From assembly GCF_003945595.2 (NCBI RefSeq), contig NW_024104529.1, positions 186,001 through 250,000 of the forward strand: a DNA stretch of 64,000 bases, read 5' to 3'. The stretch is from Pipra filicauda. Taxonomy: Eukaryota; Chordata; Aves; Passeriformes; Pipridae. Numbering within the stretch: position 1 is the first letter of the stretch; every line of letters begins with the position of its first letter. This document shows positions 1 through 14,285 of this stretch, one piece after another. Below the pieces are notes generated by a model. That model was given only the letters and a program-made list of their open reading frames with translations, had not been told where the DNA came from and did no database searches. The position numbers and the translations under genes are program-made.

Positions 1-3000
1 GTGACTGCATTTCTATGTAACCTACACCAGCACCATTTGGAACTTCACACTATCTATAGAGAAATCACCTCCTTTTATCTCTCAGTTAACTGGTCTTTTC
101 TTTGTGGGTCAACCCAGCACCCGTGGAACTGAATGGAAGGACCTCAGCTGACTGCAACAGGCAGTCCCCTAAATGTACTTAATGAAGCCATTCAAACAAC
201 TGATGCTATTTATATTGAATTTCATGACTATATGACATTCAGAGATAACCATGTATGTTCTATGTCTTTTGGAATACATTTTTCCTATTATACAATCTGA
301 AAAAAAATACTGGTTTTGTTCTAATGTAATTTTAAGAATCAAATTTATATACAAGACCTTTAGAAAACAGAGACCCACCTCTAAATGCAAAGAACAAACA
401 TTTGCATTACCTATTTATATTAAAATATGCAGAAATTTCTAAACTATTCAGCCAACTTATAAATTTTTATAACTTCTTCAAATTGTTAACATTTTTTTAA
501 CACACAGCATTATTTCAGCTTTGTGGAAAGCTCAATAACAATCTTTCTGGTCTGGAAAAAAAGGAAAGAACATTATAATAAAGAATGTAGAATAAATAAA
601 AACAAAACAGTACAAGCCGTACATCCACGCATACAAAGACAACTTTCATGGTGAGCTATAAGCAAGTATAATAACACAATGTGCTGCATGTTGATTTCAC
701 CAGTGAAAAGAATTTCTCCAGTTATTGAAGACTTTCCTGGCAGAATTTCAGAAAAAAATTCTGACATTCTCCCAATCTGACTTCTGTGCAATGCAAGTCA
801 TGCACATTTTAAACACTAGTGAATAATACTGCCTTTCTTCTGAGAACTGTTAACAGCTGTAGAAACTATTATAGCCTGCTTAAAATCATGTCTCTGTAGT
901 CAATACTCTCCAGACACTTAGCAATACTAAAGCTATTCCTGGGGCTAAAGTAGAATTGCTATGTGAGTACAAAGTTTGATTTATGTTGAAATGAAACAAC
1001 AAACATCTGATCTTTCCTTTTTTTTTAACAGCCATTCATATAAACACAAGTATCAGCTGCATGACTAGAAAGCGATGCACCGAATTTACAGAAATTGGAC
1101 AAGGGAAGACCACCCACAGTCACCTTCAAGAAGAAAAGATTTGTCAGAGTGTGACAGATTGTTGGTGAAGATACTTAGTACAGCTGTGGCTGCCCCGATG
1201 TCCCCATGGTGAGGCTGTGGTTTGTGAGAGTGATGTTCCATGAATCCAGTTTTTCAAGTCATTGAAAAGACACAAAATTATCAGCAGCCCAGTGCAATAT
1301 CTTGGCGATGCTCATCATCAGCTGCTCTCAGACAGATCACAGGCACAGTGGACTGCCTAATAAAATCTTCCAGATGCATCCAAGAGGAAGTCAAGGTCTC
1401 TATGTACTAATGTTATTCTTTCACAACCCAAAGCACAGGTGGGAACAGAAGAAATGCTCAGTTGTGGTTCCTTTGACATTTTTGAAACTATGACTGGAAA
1501 AAGAGAGGAAAAAACACAAGTGGAATAAGAGCAAACCTTAAAATACATATAAAATTTCAGATATGTTCTATAGATTCATGTACATCACTAAGATGTGCTG
1601 AAAATACAGTTTTGATTCCTCACTTCAACAAACGGCCACCTAAATTCCTTTATTTTTTTATCCATCTTCACCTCGCAAGAAATGAAGACACCTAAGAAAA
1701 TATTATCAGTTTCGTGGAGGGTTTGTGATCTCTGACAAAGTCAGCAATTAATTTGACCAGTAACAACAATAAAGTGAGGGTTAAGCTAATTTTAGTAAAA
1801 GACTCTTCCCCCGGAAGAGTACCATAAATTGATCAGGAAGCCTTATGCAGCCTCGAATGAATGTTCCAGCTTCTTCTAGATTAGTTCTAAATCTCTTGCT
1901 GTTAAAGTCTCTAGAAAGATGAAAGGTAAGTTAATTGTTGAGATAATTGCTATTTTTCTTCTGTCAGTAAATTACCTTTTTTATAGCATGACATTTCATC
2001 TTCTAATTAGAGCTTTCATTGTGTACCACTATTTCCCCATGTGGCATAGGTACACCTCCACCTTCTCCAGCAGACATGCAAGCACCAGCATGCAAGCCTG
2101 TCTGCCCTGCTGCTGCCCCAGATATCATCAAACACAGCTCTGCACACATGGTCCCTGTGCTTGGCTGGAAAAAATGCTCCCAGGTTGTGACTGTGGCACA
2201 CTCAGTGTTCCTTCCCAAAAAGCCACTGTTAGTTCCACCAGCTATTTTCATTCTGGAGATGGCTTTACTAAAGATGAACATGACTGGTGTTGCTGCCAAG
2301 GAACTCACTCTCACTGAAAATGGGACTGTGCAAGACTGAGGACTCCAGAGGCAAAACAAAGCTTGAAATTCCAAATGCAGACCTAACACACAGCAGAAAT
2401 GCTGCCATTCTCTCTGCCTTCAGGTCAAATTCAAGTTCTCGTGCTGGGCTTGTAAATACTGTTATTTTTGGGGAAAACTCCCTTTGACTTTGCTCAAGAC
2501 CCCAGTTTGCATTTACACAGTACTATCCCAGGCTGCTCCCAACCCCTCTGCTTTTCTTCCTCCCTACTCACTCACTCACTCACTCAACTTTTCTTACTCC
2601 TTTTGTCCTCTCATGTCTCCTTTTCTTCCCTGTGCTCTAAGCCTTATCCCACGCTACCCTCTGATCTAAGATCTCTCTCTCTGGAAAGGCTTTGGATGTC
2701 ATATCTCCATAAATCTGGGATAACACTCAGATTCAATGGGAATGAAGCTGACCCATACCATTGGGTCTCTTTTTGCCAAGGATCCTCGGTCCTTCCTCTT
2801 GCCTCTTTGAACAATCTCATCCTGCCTTTAGAATCTGTAACTCCATTTCCTTCTCCTTACTGTTGGCCTGCACTTCATATTTGCTAATTTTCCCATATTT
2901 GGACTCAGAGCTTCTAAAGGCAGAGTACAAGTTGCTAGATTTTCCCTTCCTCTGTCTATAAAATGGTGCCTATGAAATGTTTTCCCATAACAATGGAAAG

Positions 3001-4557
3001 AGATGATCAACTTACAACAGCAAATCATATGGAAGGAGAAGGTGTGCACACATAAGGGGGAAGAGGACACGCTATTTTCTTAAATTTTAATAGGTAACTA
3101 AGAAATAACTTTTTTTTTCAGAATGACTAACCCTAAACAATGCAAAAAGGTATTATTTAGGAAAAAAAAAGCATAAGAAAGGCATGACAGTTACTAGAAG
3201 CTATCGTATCCTTTGGTCTCGGAATTTCAGCTGGGCTCTCATTCAGCACAGTCACAAGGCAGTGCTGTAATTACAGTCCTCTGGGGACTCCAAATGAAAA
3301 TAAAAGTCACGTTCAAACGACCAATTTCAAGGTCACATATTTGAAATCAGGGCAGCAGGGAATCAAAAAGCCTTACAAAATAAGTACAAATCAGGCAACC
3401 AGGAAATTCTCACAGGTATAACACCAACCTGACCTGCTACTACCAGTGGTCAGTAGTTCCACTGAATAGAGCGAGAAAAATTAGACTGTGGGTTACAAGG
3501 GCAGTAATTTACAATGGGAGGTTGAGAGTGGACCACATGGAAAATTAAGTGGCTTGGAATGCAGACAAGCTTAGAGAGAGAGTGAAGCAATGGTTATTTT
3601 GAGAATCCCTGTTGGGCACAAAACAGCATTTGGCTATGGAGTGCTAATGACACAGGTGAGATGCACCAATGGCTGCAGCATCGGCAGGAAGAGTCAAATA
3701 ACCTTATATAATGATATAAAAATGGGATTTCATCCATCACAAAAGAGAAATGTTACAGAAAAATCTCCAGCGTGTAGGCATAGTCCAAGTGTGAGAACAC
3801 AGCTTCCCAGACATGGATCAGGAAGATCTGATCCTTGGCACTGATTCTGGAATGACAAAACTTTTAGGCAAGTTACCTCCTTAACCTTCCTGTGGGTAGG
3901 AAAGTCACTGATAACTGAAAAACTCTTAAGCAATGTTCTGTGCTGCTTTTCTGTTGCAATAATTGCACATCGACTGCTCAGAATTGAATGGTGCCTGGTA
4001 TCATTATCCTAACACACATAACCATCCACCCAGACATTTACACTGCGCTTCTCCTAGTGCAGAGGGACTACAAACAGGAACACACAGGGGCAAACAATGC
4101 TGCTAACACTTCCCATTTTGGCTGGTATCACTGCGTTAGTGCAGTCCACGGGCAGGTGCTGTTGTTTTTGACAGGCCTGTTGGGTGACAGTGACAGCAAT
4201 CTGTCAGAGGCAGCCCACACACGGGACATGTCCTGCACAGCACACTGACCTCCCCCAAAGAAGTTTCATTTTTGAACTCTGTGGAACATGTTACAAATAC
4301 CAGCTGGCCGGGTGCAATGTATCACAGAAAAAGGGCACCGTGCAATGGTCAGGACAAAGCAACATGGAAATACCCTCTGAGGGCAGCAGTGGGCTTGCTG
4401 GAGAGCACTCTGTGCTTCCTTGGAGGAACAGGCTGGATCTTTGTGAGGAGGGACACTTGGCCCATCAAACAAGGTAATGTGCTAAGGCACTTCTGTGCTT
4501 CTCCTGCAACTCCCCGACCCTGCAGTTGCCAGAAGATTAGTGCTGTCATAAAGACAA
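1..4557. other. Intergenic DNA, no gene supported
   Basis: AT-rich non-coding DNA. Open frames here are short (at most about 140 codons), show no recognisable domain, and lie in low-complexity or randomly open sequence. A short (ACTC)n run lies at 2565–2586. A 19-bp inverted repeat with 8-bp arms lies at 1802–1820. I see no splice-bounded exon, RNA gene or clear transposon. The region lies to the left of ADO; in mammals the next gene on that side is ZNF365, but I recognise none of its exons. Confidence 0.6.
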
Positions 4558-4718
4558 CTTTCAAGCACCTACAGGCCTTGCCAGGAATAAACCACGAGTG
4601 TCTTTACCTTCACAGGATCATATTCACACCATGAGCACCTTTCAAGCACCTACAGGCCTTGCCAGGAATAAACCACGAGTGTCTTTACCTTCACAGGATC
4701 ATATTCACACCATGAGCA
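4558..4718. repeat. 81-bp tandem duplication, two near-perfect copies
   Basis: The segment beginning ctttcaagcacctacaggcc at 4558 recurs at 4639. The first 80 bases of each unit are identical (4558–4637 and 4639–4718) and the period is 81. There are only two copies and the flanks are unrelated. Perfect identity implies a recent duplication or a local assembly error. It falls in non-coding DNA, so no gene effect is visible. Confidence 0.95.
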
Positions 4719-7700
4719 ACTCCTTTTTCCCCAGGGAAAAGCCCTGTGCCAATGCATAACAAGATACATGTCAAAGACCTTTGCCATTGCCTCAGTACAA
4801 CCACAACTCTTCTCCTGTTCAACAAGGAAATTCTGAGGGACCTACTTACTCCTGCTTTCTGCCTTCTTTACAGCACTGGAGGTGCAAAGCTGATGAACAA
4901 CCAGTCACACTTCCTAGGCAGGTAATACAATATCAGAGGCTCTCAACTAGCCTTTGCTCACCAGCCATGACAACTCAGGGTGCTTCTGCTCCTGTGCAAG
5001 AGGTTATCAGATTCACAGGAGAGCTTTAAACTTTAAGCTGTCAGACCACCCACCAGAGCCCATGAGACAAACATGTGCCCTCCCTCTCCCCACCCTTTTG
5101 CAAGCAAGCTCCCCACCATTGCAGAGGGATCGATTGGATAGGTGTCAGTACCTTTAGCTACACAAATATCTTTGGGAGAGCACTTCTGCAGCATGCTCAG
5201 TATGGTATGCAAGGAGATAATGATAGTATTGTCTCTTTAACAAAAAGTTAAAAGTCCTTGAAATTATGATTTTCGGTTTTGAATATTATATTAAGACCAG
5301 TGCAGAAACTGGTAGCAAAAGACTGATTCATGAACACCATCAAAATGATTCACCAGTCCCTCACTAGGAAGTGATATCATTGCATTTCATCTCCATGAGA
5401 ATGGCAGAAGAGACACATTGTTTCACAGAACAGGAAAGTGCTGTATACTTCAAAATAAAAGCATTAAATCTGCAGGTGTGTATGACAAAGGAGAGGGGCA
5501 GATTGTCAGCGCTCTGAACAGTGAGCCAGTTGCCCAGCCCAGTGACTATCAGATACTTGTAAGCACTGTTGAAGAATGCCAGAACATTTCCAAAAAGGTC
5601 TGCGATAAATTGCAAGCTGAGGGTATATTGTACAAATTACACCACAGCCTGGCCAGATTCTTTTCCACCTGATCCATCACTCGTTGCTCCATCCCTCAAG
5701 CCACAAACAGTAAAATCCTTTCTTGCTCCCTCTTTAGTAGCCATATAGTGAGTGTGTTCTCACATTCTCTTACCTGACTCAGTCCCACACTCTCTGACCC
5801 ACAATATTGTCTCCACATGTCAAAACTCAGTCCTGCCAGGGATCCATACATCTTAGCCCCATACCCACTCCTCCCCTCTGCTCAGCACCATTACAGGTGC
5901 TCCAGTGCTCCTCAGGTCAGGACTGCTGCACATCCAGCTGGTCTAGGGAACCCCAAAGCTCTTCCAACCCCTGTGTTACACAGGGATTCTCACTTCATGG
6001 TCACACTAAGGAGAAGGTAGACATATGCATGAAGCTGTTGGGGAGGCAGAAGGCAATGAAGTTTTAGGTTGTATGCCACACGTTGTCTTCAAGGGTGACA
6101 CACTGGATGACAGGTTTTTTAGTTCTTAGAACCATACCTCGTGTTGGACATGCTCTCTGCAATTACTCTGGGTGATGTCAGCCTGTCAGCACCTCAAAGC
6201 CCTAAGTATGCTGCACTCTGCTGTGCCTTTTAATTAATGATCTGCTCCTTCCACAACAGGCAGAAGTAGGCTTGCAGCTACAGAACCACCAAACTGGCAA
6301 TGACAAGCTGACATCACCCAGATGGAAGAGGGTTTTCTTTCTTTTAATCTTATTCCTTCTCCTCAGCTTGCTCTGTTTTCCAAGACGTCAAGGTACTACC
6401 CCTCCAGTTCACTTGATGCTTCTCCCTCACCTCTCAAAAACCTACATTTAGAGCACCTAACATCAACAGCCCCAAGCATTGGAATGACAATAAAACCAGT
6501 GCTGCTTTCCTCTCCAGCCTGCTGCCCACCTGTGCCAGAGACGAGGGACACTGAATCCAGGGAACTGCCAGAGAAGAGAGTGGCAAATTTTTGAATCACT
6601 CATTTTCTCCAAAACTCCTTTAACTCTCTGCAGGAAGACTGCCAGGCCTGTTGCTACACAGATCTGCTGGCCCACAGCATGCCAGAGGCTGCTGTCAAAT
6701 CAAGGCTTTAGGAGCAATCACAGCCACATCGAAACAGCACTGGAGAAGTCACCTGCAAGGAAGAGCAAGTCCCATGCCATGTAACATGAAAGCAAGTTGT
6801 AAGTATTTATTCTATCACTCCTAACCTCCTAGGGACTGGCCTTTTAATGCAACTCATATCCTCCAATCTAATAACCTCAGTTCCCTGGAGACTGGTGCTG
6901 TAGACAGACAGGGCTTAGAGCTGAGCACTCTGGAATTTCTGATGTATCCAGCCACACCTGGAGCCAGCCAGAGCCATGCAGGACTCCTCATGCAATCAAT
7001 CCATCTACAGCACTGGGTTCACCTAGAAAAGCAAGTCAGGCATCCACCAGTCCTCCAGCTCAGCCCAGTCACACCAGAAGAGCAGATGGAAAGAAAGCTG
7101 CTCCCTCCATCCCGGCAGGGCCCGCAGGCTCTGGTGTACTGACCAACAGCTCCTGTCCCAGAGAGCTGCTTCCGAAAAGACACACAGCCAAAGAGAGGAG
7201 ACACACTCCAATCAGGAACTTGATTGAGTGGTTTTTCTGTGTGGTAGGATACAAGAGAGACCATATTCTTGATACAGGTTCAGCATTTCTGTGATTCTAT
7301 GATTTCAATATATTAGACAAGACCATGGGGGAACTCAAACAGAAAATGCAAATGCCACTTTTTAAGCCAAACACTAAAAAAGCACTGGGCCTGATTTTCA
7401 ACTGGTGACTCTCACTCAACATTTTTGTAACCCAAACAACTTTTACAGTTACTCCTCGTATAATTAAATAACAAGAAAATATAATTTTCTATTTTGTTTA
7501 GAGAAAAATCTACTGCTTTAGGCCTACAGAAGCATAAGTAACCTGTTAGCAAGCATTTTAGAGAACACTTTGCTTTGGTGAACATATTCCCTCAAGGTAT
7601 ATGATCTAGGTGAGCAGCAAGTGTTGTACTCATCTCTCCTAAAATTATCAAGTTAACTAATTAACATTAGTTTCCATCCAAAAAGCCTCCTTGCTGTGCA

Positions 7701-10700
7701 TGCACAGCACTCCTCTAAAGTCATGGAGACATACCCAGGCTAGAGAAGACCAGAAAAGATCACAGATACCCATTTTGCAACCATTACCCAGAAAAGTGAA
7801 TGGTTCCATTCTTCTGTGTACTATAAAACCTCACGTACCACAGGAAGAGAAGTTAAAGGCCACACTTTCACTTCATGTGTGCATCTTCCAGTGATGTCAA
7901 CCGGGTGTGAGCTTCTGATCCTCAGCCAGTACAACTTTTCCCAGGAAGTATTTTCAAACATACCCCATCAGCTCTGGGCTCACACTTTTATCCCAACAAA
8001 ATTTCATGTCTCCCAACACCATCCACACTTGCACTGTCACTTTTAAGTGACAGTATTAAGCCCGTAAGCAAAATTTACTTCATCAGATACTGAGGGCTCT
8101 TTGAAAGATGAAGTATTTTTAAATCTTGACCTCAGGAAGAACATTCTCTGCTTTCCAGAGTTTAAAATGGGATGGCCACATTTCTAGGCATAAGGACAGC
8201 TGAGAACTTGTGGTGAGATTACCACAGTTTAAGAATTTAACAAAACGAAGATGACTTAAGCCAACGTAATTCACCACGTGATTTCTGCAGGAGAGCAGAG
8301 TTCCTGAAGTTCAGCTCGTTCCTGAAGCACAGTTGAGGAGGGACAGTGTTAAGCTACAGCATTGTGATTGCTTGTAATTGTCTCTTTTATATTCTAAGAG
8401 CTAAACTATCCTTGTTCCAAGGCAGGGGGCAAAATACTGCAAGAAATGCAGGTCATGGAGCAGAAGAAAGGTTATTTTCAACTTATTAGGCTTCCCACAA
8501 AGTTTTCAGATTCTGCACATAGGCTTAATCAATTTCATCATTTTGGTTACATCAGAACATCTTTATATTAGAACAAGCAACTTTTTGTTATCAAACCCTT
8601 TTTTTTTTGTTGTTGTTTTTTTTTTTTTTTTAACTCTGGTTATATGCCATCCCCTTGAATTCAAATAGCTCAGATCCACACATAAAGATTGAGACAAGAT
8701 AATGGAAACAAAAGATAATCAATCAACTGGTTTTGTACACAAAATAAGCATCTGTAATTACAAAGCAGCCAACACGCTGACTCTGCCTTGAGTTACACTA
8801 CACACTGGCCCCTCGGATCCCAGGACTTAAAATCACCTTTGCTCTCTCTGTCACAGGTCAAGTATAGTTCAGCCAAACCAGGAGATTTGTGCCAGTTTGT
8901 ATTTCCAACAATTAAATACTGAATTCTCCTTTCAGGAGTCACTCAGGAGTCACTCTTGCACAATTATTTGCATACACAGCCACTTTATTTCAGCCCCAAA
9001 CACAAAAAGCTATTAACAGTTTGCCAGATTCTGCTCTCATTTGCCCCAGTGCAAAACCACATTGTTTCTACTAAGATCAGTGGAGCCAAAGTTTCATATC
9101 ACACATGGGAGAGTAGAACTCCTTTCCCACTGAGATAACTGCCATCTCCAGTGAGTTGCTGTGCCCGTGGCACACACGGTCTGGATGTTTCTGTTCTGTA
9201 GCACACGCTGCCCCCTCTGCCCACTGTCCTTCCAGCTCCTCTGCAGCCCTACCATATCCCTCATGGCCCTTAATTAGAAATGGACCTTGTTTCCCAGACA
9301 GACCAGAACAGGTTACTCATTCCCCTTAATTCACTGGATTTACAAGAAGCACACCAGCTGAGTATCACTGAACAAAAGATAAAATTGTTTCTACAGTGTA
9401 TTTACACACAATAAAATAAACCAATCAAGTAAACAAACTGTACACAACGTGCCCTTTTATTAACTGAAACCAGAAGAAACCCTCTTCATTACTTCCAGTA
9501 CTTATAAATGCACACTTATGTCCTACATAACTTAGAGCTTACAGCAATTACTTGGTCCTCAAAGCCTTGAGCCAAGTTTTCTCCACGGTATTTACTCCCT
9601 GGGACCCAAAAGAGTCAACAGATAACTGGTCTCCAACCCTGTTTCTTCAGTGCCCTCCACACTGAGGGCAGACTTTGCTCATTCTCCCTGACTGACAGAT
9701 CATCTTGGTTTAACTTCTCCTGGACTCCCTTCATTTGCTAAACATGTCACAGCCACTGTCACACTCCCTGGCCAGTGAGGGACAGGTAGTTGGTGCCAGG
9801 GGACACTAGGAACTGTGGACTGAGAAACAAGCACAGTGCTGCCAGCCAGTCAACTACAACAAGTGCAAGAGCATGGGCAGCCAGCCTGAGAGAACAGAAA
9901 TCTTAATCCCACTGTCCCTGCATGCCCACAACCACTGAGTTAGGAGTCACTGCTCTGCTCTTCTACAGACACAGCTTTTAGAAGTTCACAATCATTGTTT
10001 TGTGCTTTTATTTCTTTCTGGTAATGTAATAGAGCACTTCCCAGTTATCAAAAAATGTGCCACTTTGTGACCCTGGTGAGGCTCAGAGGAACAGCCCTTG
10101 GTACACAACGCACACAGAGCATTGGCCGAACCAGCTCCCGTTCCTCCCATCAGGCAGTCTGACCTCAGACAGGATTTCCATGCCACCCCATGCAGTTTCA
10201 TCCTGCAGACAGTTTTCTGCCACCTTGTGTGACCACACAGCCCGAGAGGCAAACCCAAAATGCTTCCCTTACATAAAGGGAGAAGTAATTTATCACACAA
10301 ATACAAGGCACAGTGAATCACCACAGCTTGACTACTGATCTGTGCCAAAAAAACAGTGCTAGTTTCAAGGGCCCCCTTCTGCCACCCTTCCACTGAGTAA
10401 TTTAATTGAGGGGGAAAACTTGACATCAATATTTCTGATGCTAATTCACATGTCTTTTTTTCCCTGTTAGAACACCTGGAAGGAGAAGATTGTCACATTT
10501 CTCAAGTGGGAGACGCTAAGAACTGGGTTTCAACTCTGGTAAACCTGGAAAACAAGGTAAGGGGCCAGCCAGTTTCTCTGTGAGCAAACCCCCAGTGACT
10601 CAACCAAAGCCTGCCTAGATGAGGCAGGAACCAAGAAGAGAATCAGATAATTCCATTCCAACTGTGTACAGCCAGATCTGTAAAGAGAGAAACTGGTCAC

Positions 10701-13700
10701 TGTTTTTGAAGTGGAGTATTATCGTCTCAGTACAACTCTATGCATTCAACGTTTTAATTCTCAGGCAAAGCTATAGCAAAAAGCACATCAAATTTACAAA
10801 ACAGCTCTGAACTGCTTGGAAAGGACATAGGTAAGGCTGCTTGGGCAACCTTGCTTGTACCTTCTCCTATACGGGATCAGTGGCTGGACACTGTAACATA
10901 GTATTTGCCTATAGTCTGCTATCAGCTTCAGATCCTTCTGCCTCAAATACCCATATGCAGACACAGCCTATATATGGGTTGAGTGTATGTTTTATTTAGC
11001 ACAAAACAAGGAACAGCCTGCATTTAGCATTCAGATTTAATATTGCATATACACATAGATGCAGACAACCGTAAGAAATCAGGTGATTTCACACGTGAAA
11101 GGCAGCTTTTTCAATATTCTCACAGATAGTTGTCACTGAGGGAAGGGAGTAGCATCAGTACAAGTCCAAAAGGTTACATGAATGAGGCCCTTGCTCCCCC
11201 TGCACACCAGGAAGAACTCACCCCAATACTGTACAATTAAAGGATAAAGTTTTCAGCTGTAACTCAGAATTTTGTCACAAGGGCTACAGCCTACTGCAGG
11301 AAGACAGCAGAAAAGATTAAGGGCACCCCAGAGATGCTGCCGGGTGAAAATAAGTAAAGTGTGCAAAGTTTCTCAATTGTTTTGTGGAGTTACAGTTGTG
11401 CTGACATCCTCATACAGTACCCTAAATGTAAGCACCTACCTAAAAATACAAATACAGTTAGAACCCTGCCACAAGTTCCATGCAATCTCTGTGAGCAATG
11501 TCAACTCCTGTGTGCAGGGCCTTGCCTATACAGGGCTCTTTGCAGGATCAGGACTGTAACCTATGTACAGAAATGCAGGTAAAGTGTGTTTACATAATAT
11601 GTAAATAGATAAAGAAAAGTACATTCACATCAACTACTGAGGAGAGAAAACAAATCATTCTTCTACTGCTAAAAGTACTGAATCACTTACCATCTGGTTT
11701 GTGAGAAAAAAAAAGACTCAGTCCAATTCAGTTATGAAGAAAATCCTGTCTAAAAAAAGTAATCACATGCTAGATCCCCCTAAGTTCAATTTCCAATCAT
11801 TTTAACACAGAGACATGGAGAATTTTGTTTTCCTAGAGATAAAAAAACCACCCCCAACAGTAAGAAGGATGTGTGGCTTGTTAGGCCTTGATCCTGCAAG
11901 CTTTAAATACTTAGCTATGGGGAATAGTGGAAGATAGCTTTAGGAAAAAGTAGAGTGTCTGCCTCAGTTTCTTCTGGAATTCATTCTAATTTTCCAAGAA
12001 AAATTTGCCACACTTCTGTTACCATGCTGTGAAATGCAAAAGTAAAATCTAGATATTTAGTATGTGAACTAATTTAACATCATACCTTCGTAATTCAGGG
12101 GTTTTTTCCTCAATGATCTGAAGTTATACCCATGCAGAAGTGATATGTTACTGACAAGAATACAATTCTAACCTAAAAAGAACATGTGGTCAGGTAAATA
12201 CTCTGAGCACTGGAGCACAACCAGCCAAGGTCACGTCTAAGGCTCTGGCAAGGATTTGTCAATGCCAAACTTGTGATTTGTCACTTTGTCCTCAAACACA
12301 CCACTAAAATTACTTTCCTCACTTTTAAAGAAACTAAAATTTTTGTATCATCATTTCAATCCACACTTCAAAACCCAGCCTACACACAATACTGATTTTC
12401 CAAAGGCCTTTGTATGTCCCCTTTAATAGTTGTGCATCTGCAGCTGTGTGTCATGGAATTAAACTTCCCTGTTCGCTCCTTGCCTTGTTTAATATGGATC
12501 TATGGGACAAAGTAGTATGGTATTGGATTTACCAATTAACCTAAATATTACAAACATCTGAAAACACTGAAAGAAATTTCCCCGTGCTACTAAATACCTT
12601 ACCCACTACATTTTACCATTCACCTGCTGAACACTAAGTCTTTCCTTAAAAAAAAAAAAATTATTTATTTAAACCAGAAAAATTTTCCCTGGGTATTCTT
12701 TCCTTCTTAACCTTGGCATTATTGATTAGCCCTGTATAGATCCCCACTGGGACAAATTTGATCCCAAATCATTAAGAAATTAAATAGTTCTCTCTTGCTG
12801 AAAAAGAGATTCCCTAAATACTGTGTTGCGTGTACAACCAAAGGCAACCAAGTCCTCACTCCTGACTGTGAAAAAGTAAGGCTTAGCTTGAGGATTGTCT
12901 GTGCTGAAGTGTTTTTGGCAGTGAGGGAAGGCTATGAGTGAGCAGCAAGCAGGTTATGGTGACTCAGTGGCACAGCAGTACCTCTTTAAGCCACTGAAAT
13001 AGGATTGCTTTGTACCTCGCTAGTAAGATTGTCCCAGAGCTGGTGTGTGATCAGTACTTGGCACAGCACAAGCAGTGGCAGAGCCACAGCTCACACCCTC
13101 TGGGAACCCAGAGTTAGTGGGTGATCTCCTGTTACCTACAGCCAACCCTCAGGCTCCAAGGGAGCAGAATCACACCCTACCCTGGACAAATGTGCTTATA
13201 TCCCACATCTATCACACAGCAGGCAAAGGTAAACATGGCACTGAGGTCAGTGATAATGGGAGAGCAGACAAGCACAGAAACACAGGGCTTTCCCTGCAGG
13301 GGAGCAGCTTTCCTGTCACTGCCCAGCACGAGGACTCTGTAGAGCCTTCGGACACTATACAGGCCTTTCCCCTGGGTCGTCTCAACAAAATCTTTCCTTG
13401 CCATTGGAAAGCCAGTTGCTGACGGGACGGCTGGAGGCCATGGGAGCTGCTTGCCAGCAGAGGTGACCTCACAAGCTGTCGCCCACCCTCCACTCTCCCA
13501 CTGAACAGCCAAATGGGACCCTCGGGATTCTCTAAAAAAGTAACAAACCCAAGTGGAGTTTGGCACTGATGTAACAGAGGCTGGAGGGGCCTTATGGGTT
13601 CAGCAGTCAGTGAGCAAACTCAAAGGCACAGGGAACTGGTTTCAAAAATGGTGTAGGGCCATGCTCTGAGCCCAGAATCCTGCCCAGTGCCTGTGGCAGT

Positions 13701-14285
13701 GATCCCTGGCAGCAGTGGCTCCTCCTGGCACACGTGGAGCAGCAGAGGCGTGTGACACAGCACCTCACACTCACTGCCCACAACAGCCGGAAGGACACTG
13801 GGCACTCCACCTCACCACAAGCCAGGAGCTGCCCAAGCAGACAAACCCCTCGTGCTAACAAAACAATCAGGACTACAGCCAAGCGTGACCTTCACCCTGT
13901 ATCAACTATCCCAGCAAACAGATTTCAACTTTCCCAACAGGTAGTGTCAGCATTTAAATTAACAGTAGCGCCAATAAAATGATAAATTACTTCTATGTGT
14001 TTTGCTGCTTTTGAATGTAAAATATCAAATATGAAACTATTTTAATACAACCAGAGATAAAGATATGCAGAGAAGAAATCACAAGTAAACATACCACATC
14101 TTTAACTGTGTCCTTGCTGCCAGTTAAAAGACTCCAAGTGAAGGTCCAAATTACAGTGTTTCATATGTTGTAAGACTAACCAGCTTAATCAATCATTCCC
14201 ATTTATTTTCAGTTACATTCTTCATAACATAGTATCCATATGCATGCCTGTTGATTTTTATTTTGAAAGTTATGCCAGTAATAAG
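4719..14285. other. Intergenic DNA, no gene supported
   Basis: Non-coding, mostly AT-rich sequence. A homopolymer stretch rich in T, broken by a few GTT units, lies at 8599–8631. An 18-bp perfect palindrome lies at 7692–7709. A CR1-like octamer tail (tgattctatgattt) appears near 7290–7303 but has no recognisable CR1 body. The segment 13060–13900 is less AT-rich and has open frames of up to about 130 codons on both strands, none with a recognisable domain. I see no supported gene. Confidence 0.55.
7692..7709. repeat. 18-bp perfect palindrome
   Basis: TGCTGTGCATGCACAGCA reads the same on both strands, centred on a GCATGC core. The flanking bases do not extend the symmetry. It could be a dimeric factor site or chance. 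No gene is near. Confidence 0.9.

Noticed and set aside
7280..7310. CR1-like tail tgattctatgattt
   Set aside because: Only the short octamer-like tail is visible; the preceding sequence does not resemble CR1.
8599..8631. Poly-T tract as a minus-strand poly(A) tail of a retrocopy
   Set aside because: No gene-like sequence or target-site duplication is visible beside it.
9992..10429. 145-codon minus-strand frame in the left intergenic region
   Set aside because: No recognisable domain or splice context. Open frames of this length are expected by chance.
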